From: Oxalobacteraceae sp. CFBP 8761 | Lineage (GTDB): Bacteria; Pseudomonadota; Gammaproteobacteria; Burkholderiales; Burkholderiaceae_D | Reading direction: 5' to 3' | DNA length: 64,000 nucleotides | NCBI GenBank assembly: GCA_014841595.1 | Contig: JACYUE010000001.1 | Coordinates: forward strand, 1,662,996-1,726,995 | Part shown: positions 16,320-26,016 of the stretch, piece by piece | Position numbering within the stretch: position 1 is the stretch's first letter | How the letters are laid out: each line of letters starts with the position of its first letter | The notes under the pieces: generated by a model | What the model was told of the DNA's origin: nothing | What the model saw: the letters and a program-made list of their open reading frames with translations, nothing else | The model's database searches: none | Translations under genes and position numbers: made by a program

Positions 16320-18437
16320 ATGTCCCTGTCCCTTTCCCTGCGTCCATCGCGCCTCGTTCTTGCCCTGTCCCTGGTGTTTCCTCATGCGTTTCCGGCAGCA
16401 GCGATGGCGCAGGAAGCCGATGGTGGCGCCATGCCGGCAGTGCGCGTAACCGCCGTAAAGGCGCAGGGGTTCATGCCCAACACGGTCGAAGCCGGGAGCT
16501 TTCGCGGCAGTGACGTGATGGATGTGCCATCGACCGTCAACGTCATCACGCGCGACGTGCTTGAGCTGCAAGGCGCTGCCGGCCTGTATGACGCAGTGCG
16601 CAATACGGCTGGCGTGACGCGCCAGCAAAACGGTGGCGACACATGGGACCAGTTGGTCATCCGTGGCATTGCTGTCGAAAACCGCACGAACTACCGCCTC
16701 AATGGCTCGCTGCCGATCATGAACTTCGGCCAGGTGTCGATGGAGAACAAGGAGCGCGTCGAGGTGCTCAAGGGCGCGACGGCGCTGTATTACGGCTTCA
16801 CGTCGCCGGCCGGCGTCGTCAACTTCGTCACCAAACGCGCCGGCAGCACGCCGCTGACGACCGTCGGCGCCCAGGTCGACAGCAACGGGACGGTCGTCGC
16901 CACGCTCGACGCTGCGCGCCGCTTTGGTGTTGATGACGCGTTCGGCGTGCGCATCAACGCAGCCGGCGGCACACTTGGTTCGCACCTCGATGGCGTCGGC
17001 AACGGCAACCGCGGCTTCGCCTCCGGCGCATTCGACTGGCGCGTGAATGCCCGCGTGCGCGTGCGCGCCGATCTCGAATACGACAAGCGCCGCGTGACCG
17101 AGCAGGCCGGCGTCAATCTGCCGCCGGCCGTGGGCGGGGTGATCACGCTGCCGCGCGCGGTCGATCCGCGCCGTCCCGTCGGCCCCGACTGGGCCAGGTT
17201 TGAAACGCATGCACGCAACGCGCAGCTGCGCGCAGACATCGCACTGAATGACGCCTGGGCCTTGACGCTCGAAGCGGGCCACGCCGAAACGAAGCGCGAC
17301 CGCTCGCTGCCGATCTTCCGCTTCAATAATGCGGCGAGCGTCGCGACCGGGGCCGGGCGCATCACCGGCAACCTGCAGCATGCCGACGTCGATTCGCGCA
17401 TGCTGCGCGCTGAACTGGCGGGCCAGTTGCGCACGGGTTCCCTGACGCACGAGGTGACGCTCGGCGCGAGCGATACCGACAAGGGGCAGGCGCCGATCTT
17501 CCAGACCAACTACACGATCCCCGCACAGAACCTGTATGCGCCGCTGCCGGTGACGAACTTCTCGGTCGGTGCGCGGCCGGCGACGCCCACGACGGCGGCC
17601 CTCGATTCGCGCGACCAGGGCCTGTACCTTGTCGATCGCATCAGCATGGGCAGCTGGCAGTTCATCGGTGGCGTGCGGCGCGTCGACTACCGCAGCACGC
17701 AGGGCGTGAACGACTACGACGCGAGCGAGACGACGCCGATGGCGGCCGTCGTCTACCGCCTGCGTGACGATCTCTCCGTGTATGCATCGGCGGCCGAAGG
17801 CCTGGAAGAGGGCGAGGCCGCACCGGCCGGCACTGCGAACGAGGGCACGCGCATGGCGCCGGGCGTAAGCAAGCAACGCGAAGTTGGCGCGCGCTGGCGC
17901 ACGGCCGGCGGCTTGCTGACGCAGGCGGCATTGTTCGAGATCGAGCGCCCCGGTTATTACACCAACACCGCGAATGTCTTCACCGCCGACGGCGAGCAGC
18001 GCTACCGCGGCCTGGAGCTGTCGTCGCAGGGCCGCATCCTGCGCAGTGTGGCCTGGCAGGCGTCGGCCCAGTGGCTCGATCCGGCCTTCCGCAATATCAA
18101 CGCCGCGTACGACGGCAAGCTGCCCGAAAATGCGGCGCGCCGCACCGCCAGCACGTTCGTGGCCTGGGACCTCGATGCGGTGCCCGGCCTGGCGCTGACC
18201 GCCGGCGCGTACTACACGGGCCGCCGGCCCGTGAATGACCTGAACCAGGCCTGGCTGGGCGGCACGACGCTGTTGGGCGTGGGCGCGCGCTACATCGGCC
18301 AGTTCGCTGGCAAGCGCACCACGTGGCAACTCAATGTCGACAATGCGGCCGACAAACAGTACTGGGCCGGCGCCGGCACGCGCCTGAGCGCAGGCTTGCC
18401 GCGCCTGATCAAGCTGTCGATGAAGGTCGCGCTGTGA
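16320..18437 (+). CDS. TonB-dependent siderophore receptor
   Basis: 705 residues from ATG 16320; a TTG at 16305 in the same frame is less likely. The signal peptide ends at about residue 30 (AAAMAQ). The plug starts VPSTVNVITRDVLELQGAAG and has the siderophore-receptor phrases DAVRNTAGVTRQQNGGDTWD, LVIRGI and VEVLKGATALYYG. The barrel ends LIKLSMKVAL with an unusual final Leu. It has no N-terminal signalling domain, so it is not a sigma-factor-coupled transducer. A Fur box lies upstream. The stop codon overlaps the GTG of the reductase gene, so the two are translationally coupled: import of a ferric siderophore, then reduction. Confidence 0.92.
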   Translation: MSLSLSLRPSRLVLALSLVFPHAFPAAAMAQEADGGAMPAVRVTAVKAQGFMPNTVEAGSFRGSDVMDVPSTVNVITRDVLELQGAAGLYDAVRNTAGVTRQQNGGDTWDQLVIRGIAVENRTNYRLNGSLPIMNFGQVSMENKERVEVLKGATALYYGFTSPAGVVNFVTKRAGSTPLTTVGAQVDSNGTVVATLDAARRFGVDDAFGVRINAAGGTLGSHLDGVGNGNRGFASGAFDWRVNARVRVRADLEYDKRRVTEQAGVNLPPAVGGVITLPRAVDPRRPVGPDWARFETHARNAQLRADIALNDAWALTLEAGHAETKRDRSLPIFRFNNAASVATGAGRITGNLQHADVDSRMLRAELAGQLRTGSLTHEVTLGASDTDKGQAPIFQTNYTIPAQNLYAPLPVTNFSVGARPATPTTAALDSRDQGLYLVDRISMGSWQFIGGVRRVDYRSTQGVNDYDASETTPMAAVVYRLRDDLSVYASAAEGLEEGEAAPAGTANEGTRMAPGVSKQREVGARWRTAGGLLTQAALFEIERPGYYTNTANVFTADGEQRYRGLELSSQGRILRSVAWQASAQWLDPAFRNINAAYDGKLPENAARRTASTFVAWDLDAVPGLALTAGAYYTGRRPVNDLNQAWLGGTTLLGVGARYIGQFAGKRTTWQLNVDNAADKQYWAGAGTRLSAGLPRLIKLSMKVAL

Positions 18438-21001
18438 GTCGCTGGCGCCTGCCGTCGCTGCGCGCGGTCTGGTTCCAGCTGCACTGGTTCGTCGGCATCA
18501 CGGCCGGCACGCTGCTGGCTGTCATCGGGCTGACCGGCGCCATCATGGCGTTCGAGGACGAACTGCTGGACGTGTTCAATCCGGGCGTCATGACGGTCGA
18601 CGCCGAAGCACGTCCGCCCCTGGAACCTGCACAGCTGCTGCAGGCGGCGCAGCGTGCACGTCCCGGGGAGCGTGTGGTGAGCATCGTGCTGGAAGCGGAT
18701 CCGGGCAGCACGGCGCTGGTGCGCTTTGCCGCACCGCCGGGCGAGCGGCGCGGTCCGGACGTGCGCGTGCACCCGTACAGCGGCGCCGTCTTGCCGTCGC
18801 TGCGTTTCGAGGCCGCGTTCAACTGGGTCGAGGAACTGCATCGCTGGCTGCTGCTGCCGCGCGCGCCGGGCCGTCTCGTGCTGGGCATTCTGGCGCTGTG
18901 CCTGGTGGGTCTCGCGCTCAGCGGCCTGTATCTGCGCTGGCCGCGCAAACCCGCCAACTGGCGCACGTGGCTGACCTTCAATACCAGCCTGCGGGGCCGC
19001 TCGTTCCTGTGGGCGCTGCACGCGATTGCCGGCACCTGGGCGCTGGTGGCTTATCTGATCGTCGGTGGCACTGGCATCTACTGGAGTTTTGACGTCGTGC
19101 GCGACACGGTGCAGGGCTGGGCCGGCAACGAGCGCCGGGCCGCGACCGAGACGATGGCGAAGCCACGCGAACGCAAGCGCGCAGCAACGCCGGATGGACC
19201 GGCCGCACTCGATCCGGCCTGGAACACCTTCCTCGCGCACGCGCCAAACTGGGCCAGCGCGACGATCCGCCTGCCGGAACGGGGCAGCGGCGCCTACCAG
19301 CTGACATGGATTGCGCAGGACGGCCCGCACGAGCGCGCCCGTAACCGCATGTCGCTTCGCGCCAGCGACGGCGCACTGCTCAAGAACGAGACCTACGGCG
19401 CGCAAACCCTTGGCCAGCGCGCCTTGACCACGATCCGGCCGCTGCACACGGGCAGCTATTTCGGCTTGCCGGGGCGGGTCATCATGATGCTGGCCAGCCT
19501 GGCCTTGCCCGGCTTTGCCATCACCGGCTGGCTGCTGTACCTGGGCCGGCGCCGCCAGCAGCGTGCACTGGCGCGCGAACGGGCGCTTGCCATGACGAGC
19601 GAACCCATAACGCCAGGCGCCGGCGCACCGATTCTGCTGGCCTTTGCGACCCAGGGCGGCCAGGCTGAACGGATCGCGCTGCACAGCGCCGCGGCGCTGC
19701 GCGCCGGTGGCCGCGCGGTCGATCTGCGTGCGGTGTCGGCGCTCAGTCCGGGCGAACTGGCTGGCTACGACCACGCGCTGTTCGTGGCGGCGACCTTCGG
19801 CGACGGCGAGGCGCCGGATGCCGCGCGCCGCTTCACACGCGAGCTGCATGCAGGGCCGCTGGTGCTGGCCGGGTGCAAGTACGCGGTGCTGGCGCTGGGC
19901 GACCGCAATTACGCGCGCTACTGCGGTTACGGCATCGCGCTTGACGAGCGCCTCGGGGCGCTGGGCGCCACGGCGCTGTTCCCACGGATCGATGTCGACC
20001 AGGGCGACGCTGCGGCGCTGGGCCGCTGGATGCATGCGCTGGGCACACTGGGTGCGGCCGCCGGCACGCAGCCCGCTGCCAATGACCCGGCACCGATGAC
20101 CGACTGGCGCCTTGTCGCGCGCACGCTGTTGAATCCCGGTAGTCTGGGCGCGCCGCTGTATGAAATCGTGCTGCAGACGACGGCAGATCAGCAGTGGCAG
20201 GCCGGCGACCTGCTTGATGTCGCGGCGCGCCACACTTCGGCGACCGTCGACGCCTGGCTGGCGGCCAGCGGCCTGGATGGCGCGGCGCGCGTGACCTGGC
20301 AGGGCGAACCCCAGCCGCTGCGCGAGGCGCTGGCCTGGAGCGAACTGCCCGGCGTCGGGCATCCATTCGCATCGACGCAGGAATGCGCCGATGCACTCAA
20401 ACCGCTGGCGCCGCGCCGTTATTCCATTGCCGGCATCCCGCAGGACGGCGCATTGACGCTGCTCGTGCGCCAGCAGCGCCACGAGCAGGGGATGGGCCTG
20501 GCATCCGGCTGGCTGACTGCGCATCTCGCCGTCGGCGGGCTGGTCCGCGCAAGGCTGGCGACGAACCCGGGCTTCCATGGTCCGCAGGATGCGCGGCCCT
20601 GCATCTATATCGGCAACGGCTCGGGCATGGCCGGCCTGCGCGCGCACCTGCGCAGCCGCGTGCTGGCCGGGCAGCACCGCAACTGGCTGCTGTTCGGCGA
20701 ACGTCAGCGCGCCTTCGACAGCCTGTGCATCGGCGAGATCGCCGCGTGGCGCGCCGCCGGCGCGCTGCCGGAATGCGATCTGGTATTTTCGCGCGACGAC
20801 GCGCCCGAGTATGTGCAGGACCGCCTGCGCGCACGCGCCGACACGCTGTACGAATGGGTCGAGCGCGATGCGGTCATCCATGTCTGCGGCAGCCTGCAGG
20901 GTATGGCGGGGGAGGTCGATGCGGCGCTCGCGGCGATTCTCGGCGAGACCGGGCGCGATCGCCTCATCGACGCAGGGCGTTACCGGCGCGACGTGTACTG
21001 A
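18434..21001 (+). CDS. PepSY-TM / flavodoxin / NADPH-reductase fusion (siderophore-iron reductase)
   Basis: 855 residues from GTG 18434, which overlaps the receptor stop (GTGA); the frame is open further upstream only inside the receptor. The N-terminal PepSY-associated membrane part (about 1-395) has four hydrophobic segments, with LHWFVGITAGTLLAVIGLTG first and ALHAIAGTWALVAYLIVGGT third. A flavodoxin domain (about 415-555) has LLAFATQGGQAERIA and FVAATFGDGEAPDAA. A ferredoxin-NADP-reductase module (about 570-855) has RRYSIAGIP for FAD and YIGNGSGMAGLRAHL for NADPH. Electrons would pass NADPH-FAD-FMN to heme or ferric siderophore at the membrane. It is the cytoplasmic-membrane partner of the receptor. 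Confidence 0.9.
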   Translation: MSRWRLPSLRAVWFQLHWFVGITAGTLLAVIGLTGAIMAFEDELLDVFNPGVMTVDAEARPPLEPAQLLQAAQRARPGERVVSIVLEADPGSTALVRFAAPPGERRGPDVRVHPYSGAVLPSLRFEAAFNWVEELHRWLLLPRAPGRLVLGILALCLVGLALSGLYLRWPRKPANWRTWLTFNTSLRGRSFLWALHAIAGTWALVAYLIVGGTGIYWSFDVVRDTVQGWAGNERRAATETMAKPRERKRAATPDGPAALDPAWNTFLAHAPNWASATIRLPERGSGAYQLTWIAQDGPHERARNRMSLRASDGALLKNETYGAQTLGQRALTTIRPLHTGSYFGLPGRVIMMLASLALPGFAITGWLLYLGRRRQQRALARERALAMTSEPITPGAGAPILLAFATQGGQAERIALHSAAALRAGGRAVDLRAVSALSPGELAGYDHALFVAATFGDGEAPDAARRFTRELHAGPLVLAGCKYAVLALGDRNYARYCGYGIALDERLGALGATALFPRIDVDQGDAAALGRWMHALGTLGAAAGTQPAANDPAPMTDWRLVARTLLNPGSLGAPLYEIVLQTTADQQWQAGDLLDVAARHTSATVDAWLAASGLDGAARVTWQGEPQPLREALAWSELPGVGHPFASTQECADALKPLAPRRYSIAGIPQDGALTLLVRQQRHEQGMGLASGWLTAHLAVGGLVRARLATNPGFHGPQDARPCIYIGNGSGMAGLRAHLRSRVLAGQHRNWLLFGERQRAFDSLCIGEIAAWRAAGALPECDLVFSRDDAPEYVQDRLRARADTLYEWVERDAVIHVCGSLQGMAGEVDAALAAILGETGRDRLIDAGRYRRDVY

Positions 21002-21073
21002 GCGTGAATTCTCTGCGCACCGTCAGTTCGTCCCATCCCGGCGAATCGGCGGCGCTGTCGCTATACTGGCGCC

Positions 21074-21661
21074 ATGCAAACCGAGTATCCGGCTGGCGCC
21101 GACGATTTCCTGACCATCCTGGCCGCGCGGCGCAACTATACGCTGCGCCGTCTCGTTGCGCCCGGCCCGGACGATGCGGATCTGCGGCACATCGTCGAAG
21201 CCGGCGCGCAGGCGCCCGACCATGGCCTGCTGCGACCGTGGCGCTTCATCCTGATCCCGCAGCACAAGCGGCATCTGCTGGGTGACGTGTTTGCCGCCGC
21301 CGTGCTGGCGCGCGATCCGGCCTGCGGCGACGAGGCGCTCGCCACGGCGCACGACAAGGCCCTGCGCGCGCCATGCCTGCTGGTGGCGGTGCTGCGCGAC
21401 GAAGCGGGCACCATCATCCCGACACACGAAAAACTCGTTTCGCTTGGTTGCGCGATCCAGAACATGCTGGTGGCTGGTCAACTGCTTGGCTTTGCAAGTG
21501 GCCTGGCCAGCGGCGCAGCGATGGATTTTGCGGGCATGCGCACGTTGCTTGGGCTGGATGCGCACGAGCAGGCCATCTGCTTCATTGGCCTTGGCACCGC
21601 TTCGACCATCAAGGCGCCGCGCGCGCGGCCGGATGTGAGCCAATTCCTCAGCAGTTTATGA
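21074..21661 (+). CDS. Nitroreductase family protein (YdjA-like)
   Basis: 195 residues. It has AARRNYTLRRLVAPGPDD at the FMN-binding N-terminus (Arg pair), GAQAPDHGLLRPWRF, LGCAIQNMLVAGQLLGFASG and a C-terminal GLGTAS. These match the short YdjA-type nitroreductases, which are FMN-containing NAD(P)H oxidoreductases of uncertain substrate. No clear Shine-Dalgarno sequence is present. A TATACT motif at 21062-21067 sits 7 bp before the ATG, so a leaderless mRNA is possible. It lies 72 bp after the reductase and may be a separate unit. Confidence 0.85.
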   Translation: MQTEYPAGADDFLTILAARRNYTLRRLVAPGPDDADLRHIVEAGAQAPDHGLLRPWRFILIPQHKRHLLGDVFAAAVLARDPACGDEALATAHDKALRAPCLLVAVLRDEAGTIIPTHEKLVSLGCAIQNMLVAGQLLGFASGLASGAAMDFAGMRTLLGLDAHEQAICFIGLGTASTIKAPRARPDVSQFLSSL

Positions 21662-21669
21662 GGGTGATT

Positions 21670-21745
21670 GAACGCGTGGACGGCGGAGCCGTCCACCCTA
21701 TGAGCAGACATCGGTAGGGTGGACGGGTTTCCCGTCCACGCGTTC
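21670..21745. repeat. Nested palindromic repeat (GTGGACGG type)
   Basis: Two small hairpins, each made of GTGGACGG and its complement, are arranged in mirror orientation around a 14-bp spacer. The 76-bp block is therefore one large inverted repeat beginning GAACGCG and ending CGCGTTC. It lies just after the nitroreductase gene, and resembles interspersed REP-type elements. Confidence 0.75.
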
Positions 21746-21770
21746 AACGACCCCCGAACGCCCAGACAGC

Positions 21771-21797
21771 AAAAAGCCCGCCAACAGGCGGGCTTTT
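21771..21797. terminator. Bidirectional terminator between nitroreductase and csp
   Basis: AAAAAGCCCGCC-AACA-GGCGGGCTTTT forms a strong stem with T runs on both strands. It serves convergent transcription from the nitroreductase (plus) and the cold-shock gene (minus). Confidence 0.85.
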
Positions 21798-21863
21798 CAG
21801 TGTGCGCTGCGGCTGCGCCCACGCTATCTGCGTGGTGCGCGCTGCGGCGTCACGACAGCAGCA

Positions 21864-22073
21864 TCAGATTGCGCAGATGTTGCCGGCTTTTTCGCCTTTA
21901 GGGCCGGTCGAGCGCTCGAACGACACGCGCTGATTTTCGGCCAGGCTCTTGAAGCCTTCCGATTGAATATCCTGGAAGTGCGCAAACAGATCGTCGCCGC
22001 CGCCATCAGGCGTGATGAAGCCGAAGCCTTTTGCGTCGTTGAACCATTTTACGGTGCCGGTTTGGGTAGTCAT
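21864..22073 (-). CDS. cspA: Cold-shock domain protein (CspA family)
   Basis: 69 residues from ATG 22073, preceded by AAGGAATT; an upstream ATG at 22112 lacks similarity. It has [20 protein letters not shown] with RNP1, [11 protein letters not shown] with RNP2, then [17 protein letters not shown]. It is a single-domain RNA-binding chaperone that unwinds mRNA secondary structure. The 5' region (about 22074-22260) is long for the gene and includes a GGGCGATTTTGCCC hairpin at 22097-22110, in keeping with post-transcriptional control of csp mRNAs. It could be a constitutive paralogue rather than a cold-induced one. Confidence 0.93.
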   Translation of the reverse strand: MTTQTGTVKWFNDAKGFGFITPDGGGDDLFAHFQDIQSEGFKSLAENQRVSFERSTGPKGEKAGNICAI

Positions 22074-22287
22074 GTTGAATTCCTTTGCAGTGACATGGGC
22101 AAAATCGCCCAATACGCACGTTCAACCAAGAGAAGATAAAAGCGGGGGAATCAAACTGGACTGCCGGAGGAGGCGAGGCGGGAGAGAAAAGCCAACAATA
22201 ACAACGACTTGATGTGGTGCATCGTTGAAGATACACGGCTTTTCAAGAATGTCCTAGTCATTTCTTGATTGATTCCCCGAATCGATC

Positions 22288-22608
22288 TCAATGTGAAGAA
22301 ACGAGCTTGAGCCCGACGATGCCCGCCGCGATCATGCCGATGCACGCCAGCCGCGCCGGTGACGCCGATTCGCCAAGCACGATGATGCCCACCAGCGCCG
22401 TGCCGACGGCGCCGATTCCCGTCCAGATCGCGTAGGCGGTACCGATCGGCAGCGTCTTGAGCACGTGGGCCAACAGGCCAAAACTGACGATCATGGCGGC
22501 GACCGTGCCGACTGTTGGCCACAGACGCGTGAAGCCTTCCGTGTATTTCAGGCCAACGGCCCAGACAATTTCAAACAGTCCTGCGAGGACCAGGAGTATC
22601 CAGACCAT
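22288..22608 (-). CDS. sugE: SMR-family guanidinium exporter (Gdx/SugE)
   Basis: 106 residues with four membrane helices. It begins [20 protein letters not shown], carrying the essential Glu13 of the SMR family, and continues [27 protein letters not shown] and [10 protein letters not shown] follow. The sequence matches SugE/Gdx rather than EmrE: KYTEGF and WTGIGAVG are Gdx marks. It should export guanidinium in exchange for protons. GGAGGCAAT precedes the ATG. A guanidine riboswitch often precedes such genes, but only 81 bp separate it from a divergent LysR gene, and I see no such fold. Confidence 0.9.
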   Translation of the reverse strand: MVWILLVLAGLFEIVWAVGLKYTEGFTRLWPTVGTVAAMIVSFGLLAHVLKTLPIGTAYAIWTGIGAVGTALVGIIVLGESASPARLACIGMIAAGIVGLKLVSSH

Positions 22609-22689
22609 ATTGCCTCCGATTGGGTGAGGCCCGATACTATGTCGAATCCGGTGATGAAAAAAGTCAGTACCTATCAATGGAATTGAACG

Positions 22690-23583
22690 ATGGCGTTTGA
22701 CCTCGACAACGTAAGAGCCTTCCTGGCAGCGATCGACCACGGCTCGTTTTCCGCGGCCGCACGCGCACTTGGTCGCGTGCCGTCGGCCGTCAGCATGGCG
22801 ATCGCGAATCTGGAAGCGCAGCTTGACGTGCAGCTGTTCGACCGTACGGGCCGCAACCCGACACCGACCGCGCAGGCACTGGCGCTGCTGCCCCAGGCGC
22901 GCCTGCTGGCTGAGGGTTTGCAGCGCCTGAACGTGCATGCGCTGTCACTGAGCCGGGGCCTGGAAGCGTCGGTCACGCTGGCGCTCGTGCCCGAACTCCA
23001 GGACACCGTGCCATGGAGCGCCGCGCTGCATGCGCTGGCGCTCGAGCATCCGCTGCTGCAGGTCGAGGTGCTGACCGCGCCGCAGGCCGATGCGCTGGCC
23101 ATGGTGCGCAGCGGGCGCGCCGACCTGGCACTTGTCTTTGAGCGATATGGCGCGGCGCCCTATCAGGCATTCCAGGAAGTAGCCGAGGAGCGCCTGGTAG
23201 CGGTCGCGGCGCGCTCCCATCCGATGTTCAAGGGGGGCGAGCAGGCGCAGGTGCGCGACACCGATCTGCTGCTGCAGCGCCAGATCGTCGTGGCGGGACG
23301 CGACACCGACCAGGTGGACCAGCGCATCGCAATGTCGTCGCTGCAGTGGAAGACCGATAGCCCGATCGCCGCGCTGGCACTGGTCAAGGCGGGCCTGGGC
23401 TGGGCGTGGCTGCCATCGAGCCAGGTGCGCGAGGCCGTGCAGGGCGGTGAGCTGGTCGAGATCCCCATGGCCAATCTCACCAACGTGCTGCGCTTTTTCG
23501 TCGACATCGTGTGGACTGAAGAACGGCCGCTGGGCATGGCAGCAACGCGCTTCATCGAACTCTTGAACGAGCAGAAAATGTGA
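22690..23583 (+). CDS. LysR-family regulator next to sugE
   Basis: 297 residues. The HTH is [20 protein letters not shown] through [20 protein letters not shown]. The effector domain starts at about residue 90 ([14 protein letters not shown]). It is divergent from the Gdx exporter with an 81-bp shared region, so it may regulate that gene. It might instead regulate maeB downstream (141 bp gap). No close family function is recognised. Confidence 0.85.
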   Translation: MAFDLDNVRAFLAAIDHGSFSAAARALGRVPSAVSMAIANLEAQLDVQLFDRTGRNPTPTAQALALLPQARLLAEGLQRLNVHALSLSRGLEASVTLALVPELQDTVPWSAALHALALEHPLLQVEVLTAPQADALAMVRSGRADLALVFERYGAAPYQAFQEVAEERLVAVAARSHPMFKGGEQAQVRDTDLLLQRQIVVAGRDTDQVDQRIAMSSLQWKTDSPIAALALVKAGLGWAWLPSSQVREAVQGGELVEIPMANLTNVLRFFVDIVWTEERPLGMAATRFIELLNEQKM

Positions 23584-23724
23584 ACGATCGTGCGAGAACC
23601 GGTCGCGCACGCGATGGTGTCGGTTCGGCTAGAATGTTTGCCCAACAATGGGAGGATCGTTGCGCGCGCGCCTTGTGGCGGCCCCGTCTCCCACACCGCA
23701 TCACCCAATAAGCATAGGAAGAAC

Positions 23725-25926
23725 ATGAGCACCGACAGTACGCTGAACGAAGCACAGAACACCCAACTGCGGATCGACGCGCTGGAATACCACCGCAGCC
23801 CCACCCGCGGCAAGATCGAAGTGATCGCCACCAAACCGCTGTCGAACCAGCGCGACCTGTCGCTTGCCTATTCGCCGGGCGTGGCCTACGCCTGCGAAGA
23901 AATCGCCGCCGATCCGGCCACCGCGTTCGATTACACGTCGCGCGGCAACCTGGTGGCCGTGATCACCAACGGCACCGCGGTGCTGGGCCTGGGGAATATC
24001 GGTCCGCTGGCCGCCAAGCCGGTCATGGAAGGCAAGGGCTGCCTGTTCAAGAAATTTGCCGGTGTCGACGTGTTCGACCTGGAACTGGACGAACTCGATC
24101 CGGACAAGCTGATCGACGCCATCGCGATGCTCGAACCGACTGTCGGCGGCATTAACCTCGAAGACATCAAGGCGCCGGAATGCTTCTACATCGAGAAGAA
24201 GCTGCGCGAGCGCATGAACATCCCGGTCTTCCACGACGACCAGCACGGCACCGCGATCATCTCGACCGCGGCGCTGCTCAATGCGATGAAAGTCGTCGGC
24301 AAGGACATCGGCCAGATCAAGCTGGTCGCCTCCGGCGCCGGCGCGGCGGCGATTGCCTGCCTGGACATGATGGTGCTGCTGGGCGTCAAGCAGGAGAACA
24401 TCTACGTCGTCGACTCGCGCGGTGTGATCTGGCAGGGCCGCGACGCCAATATGGAAGAAAACAAGGCGCGCTATGCGCAGGCAACGGATGCGCGCGTGCT
24501 GGCCGATGTCGTCAAGGGCGCCGACGTGTTCCTGGGCTGCTCGACCGCCGGCGTGCTGACGGGCGAGATGGTCAAGACGATGGCCGACAAGCCGGTCATC
24601 TTGGCGCTGGCCAATCCCGAACCTGAGATCCGTCCTGAAGTGGCCAAGGCCGCGCGTCCGGACGTCATCATCGCCACGGGCCGTTCGGACTACCCGAACC
24701 AGGTCAACAACGTGCTGTGCTTCCCGTACATCTTCCGCGGCGCGCTCGATTGCGGCGCCACGCGCATCACCGACGAAATGAAGCTCGCCTGCGTGACCGC
24801 GATCGCCGAACTGGCCGAAGCCGAAGCGAGCGACGTCGTGGCGCTGGCCTACGAAGGCCAGGACCTGGCCTTTGGCCCCGAGTACATCATTCCGAAGCCG
24901 TTCGATCCGCGCCTGCTCGGCGCGATCGCGCCACGCGTGGCCGAAGCGGCCGCCGCATCGGGCGTGGCAACGCGCCCGATCACCGACATGGACGCCTACC
25001 GCGACAAGCTTGGTCAGATGATCTATCACACCGGGTTCTTCATGAAGCCGGTGTTCGACAAGGCGCGCGCCGATGTGCGCAAGGTGGCCTACGCCGAAGC
25101 GACCGAGCCGCGCGTGCTGCGCGCAGTGCAAGCAGTGGTCGATGAGGGCATCGCCCATCCGGTGCTGATCGGCGACACGTCGGTCCTGCAGCGCGCCATC
25201 AAGGACGCGGGCCTGCGCCTGCGCGAAGGCGCCGACTACACCGTCATTGCGGCCGAAGCCGATACGACGCTGCAGGGCACGCGCCTGCTGGCGGCGGGCA
25301 CGGTCGACGCGCTGATCTGCGGCATGACCGGCTGCTACGACGACCATCTGGAGCACGTGCGCAGCGAGATCGGCGTGGCGCCAGGTGCCGAAGTGCTGGC
25401 CGCGATGAATGCGCTGGTGCTCGACAAGTTCACGCTGTTCATCACCGACACGTATGTCAACGAGCAGCCGAGCGCCCAGGAGCTGGCCGCCATCACGCGC
25501 CTTGCAGCCGAGACGCTGCAGCACTTCGGCCTCGAGCCGAAGGCCGCGCTGGTGTCGCACTCGTCGCAGGGTTCGTCCGAGCGGCCGTCCGCCAAGCGCA
25601 TGCGCGAAGCGCGCGCGCTGCTGGCCGAGCAGTCGCCCGAACTGGCTGTGGTCGGCGAGATCCACGGCGACGCTGCGCTGTCGGAAGAAATCCGTGATCT
25701 GTACAAGATCGACGCAGGCTATTCGGGCAGCGCGAACCTGCTGGTGATGCCGTCGCTGGATGCGGCCAACATCCTGTTCAACGTGCTCAAGGTCGCCGCA
25801 GGCAAGGGCGTGACGGTGGGTCCGATCCTGCTGGGCGCGGCCAAGCCGGTACACATCCTGAGCCCGAGCGCCACCGTGCGCCGCATCGTCAACATGACGG
25901 CGCTGGCAGCGGCGGCCGTGAAGTAA
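23725..25926 (+). CDS. maeB: NADP-dependent malic enzyme with C-terminal phosphotransacetylase-like domain
   Basis: 733 residues from ATG 23725, preceded by AGGAAG; the frame is open upstream to 23590. The malic N-terminal domain has [16 protein letters not shown] and [19 protein letters not shown]. It is followed by [20 protein letters not shown] and the NADP-binding [15 protein letters not shown]. The C-terminal third (about 430-733) is a PTA-like domain with [17 protein letters not shown] and [17 protein letters not shown], as in the long MaeB type, where it mediates acetyl-CoA regulation. It decarboxylates L-malate to pyruvate with NADPH production. A palindromic terminator follows. Confidence 0.95.
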   Translation: MSTDSTLNEAQNTQLRIDALEYHRSPTRGKIEVIATKPLSNQRDLSLAYSPGVAYACEEIAADPATAFDYTSRGNLVAVITNGTAVLGLGNIGPLAAKPVMEGKGCLFKKFAGVDVFDLELDELDPDKLIDAIAMLEPTVGGINLEDIKAPECFYIEKKLRERMNIPVFHDDQHGTAIISTAALLNAMKVVGKDIGQIKLVASGAGAAAIACLDMMVLLGVKQENIYVVDSRGVIWQGRDANMEENKARYAQATDARVLADVVKGADVFLGCSTAGVLTGEMVKTMADKPVILALANPEPEIRPEVAKAARPDVIIATGRSDYPNQVNNVLCFPYIFRGALDCGATRITDEMKLACVTAIAELAEAEASDVVALAYEGQDLAFGPEYIIPKPFDPRLLGAIAPRVAEAAAASGVATRPITDMDAYRDKLGQMIYHTGFFMKPVFDKARADVRKVAYAEATEPRVLRAVQAVVDEGIAHPVLIGDTSVLQRAIKDAGLRLREGADYTVIAAEADTTLQGTRLLAAGTVDALICGMTGCYDDHLEHVRSEIGVAPGAEVLAAMNALVLDKFTLFITDTYVNEQPSAQELAAITRLAAETLQHFGLEPKAALVSHSSQGSSERPSAKRMREARALLAEQSPELAVVGEIHGDAALSEEIRDLYKIDAGYSGSANLLVMPSLDAANILFNVLKVAAGKGVTVGPILLGAAKPVHILSPSATVRRIVNMTALAAAAVK

Positions 25927-25970
25927 GGGCGATCACCGGGGCTGGGCCCTGGCCCTGGTGTATTGTCAGC

Positions 25971-25997
25971 AAAACGGCCCCGATCGGGGCCGTTTTT
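25971..25997. terminator. Bidirectional terminator after maeB
   Basis: A perfect 26-nt palindrome (AAAACGGCCCCGA and its complement) ends in a T run, between convergent maeB and the LysR gene ending at 26017. Confidence 0.9.
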
Positions 25998-26016
25998 GCG
26001 TCCGCTCAGCGCCACG

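Noticed and set aside
16257..20881. Two long antisense frames (690 and 863 codons) across the receptor and reductase
   Set aside because: Both are shadows of strongly supported genes on the plus strand.
22609..22689. Guanidine riboswitch in front of sugE
   Set aside because: The 81-bp gap with a divergent LysR gene leaves too little room, and no ykkC-type conserved segments are visible.
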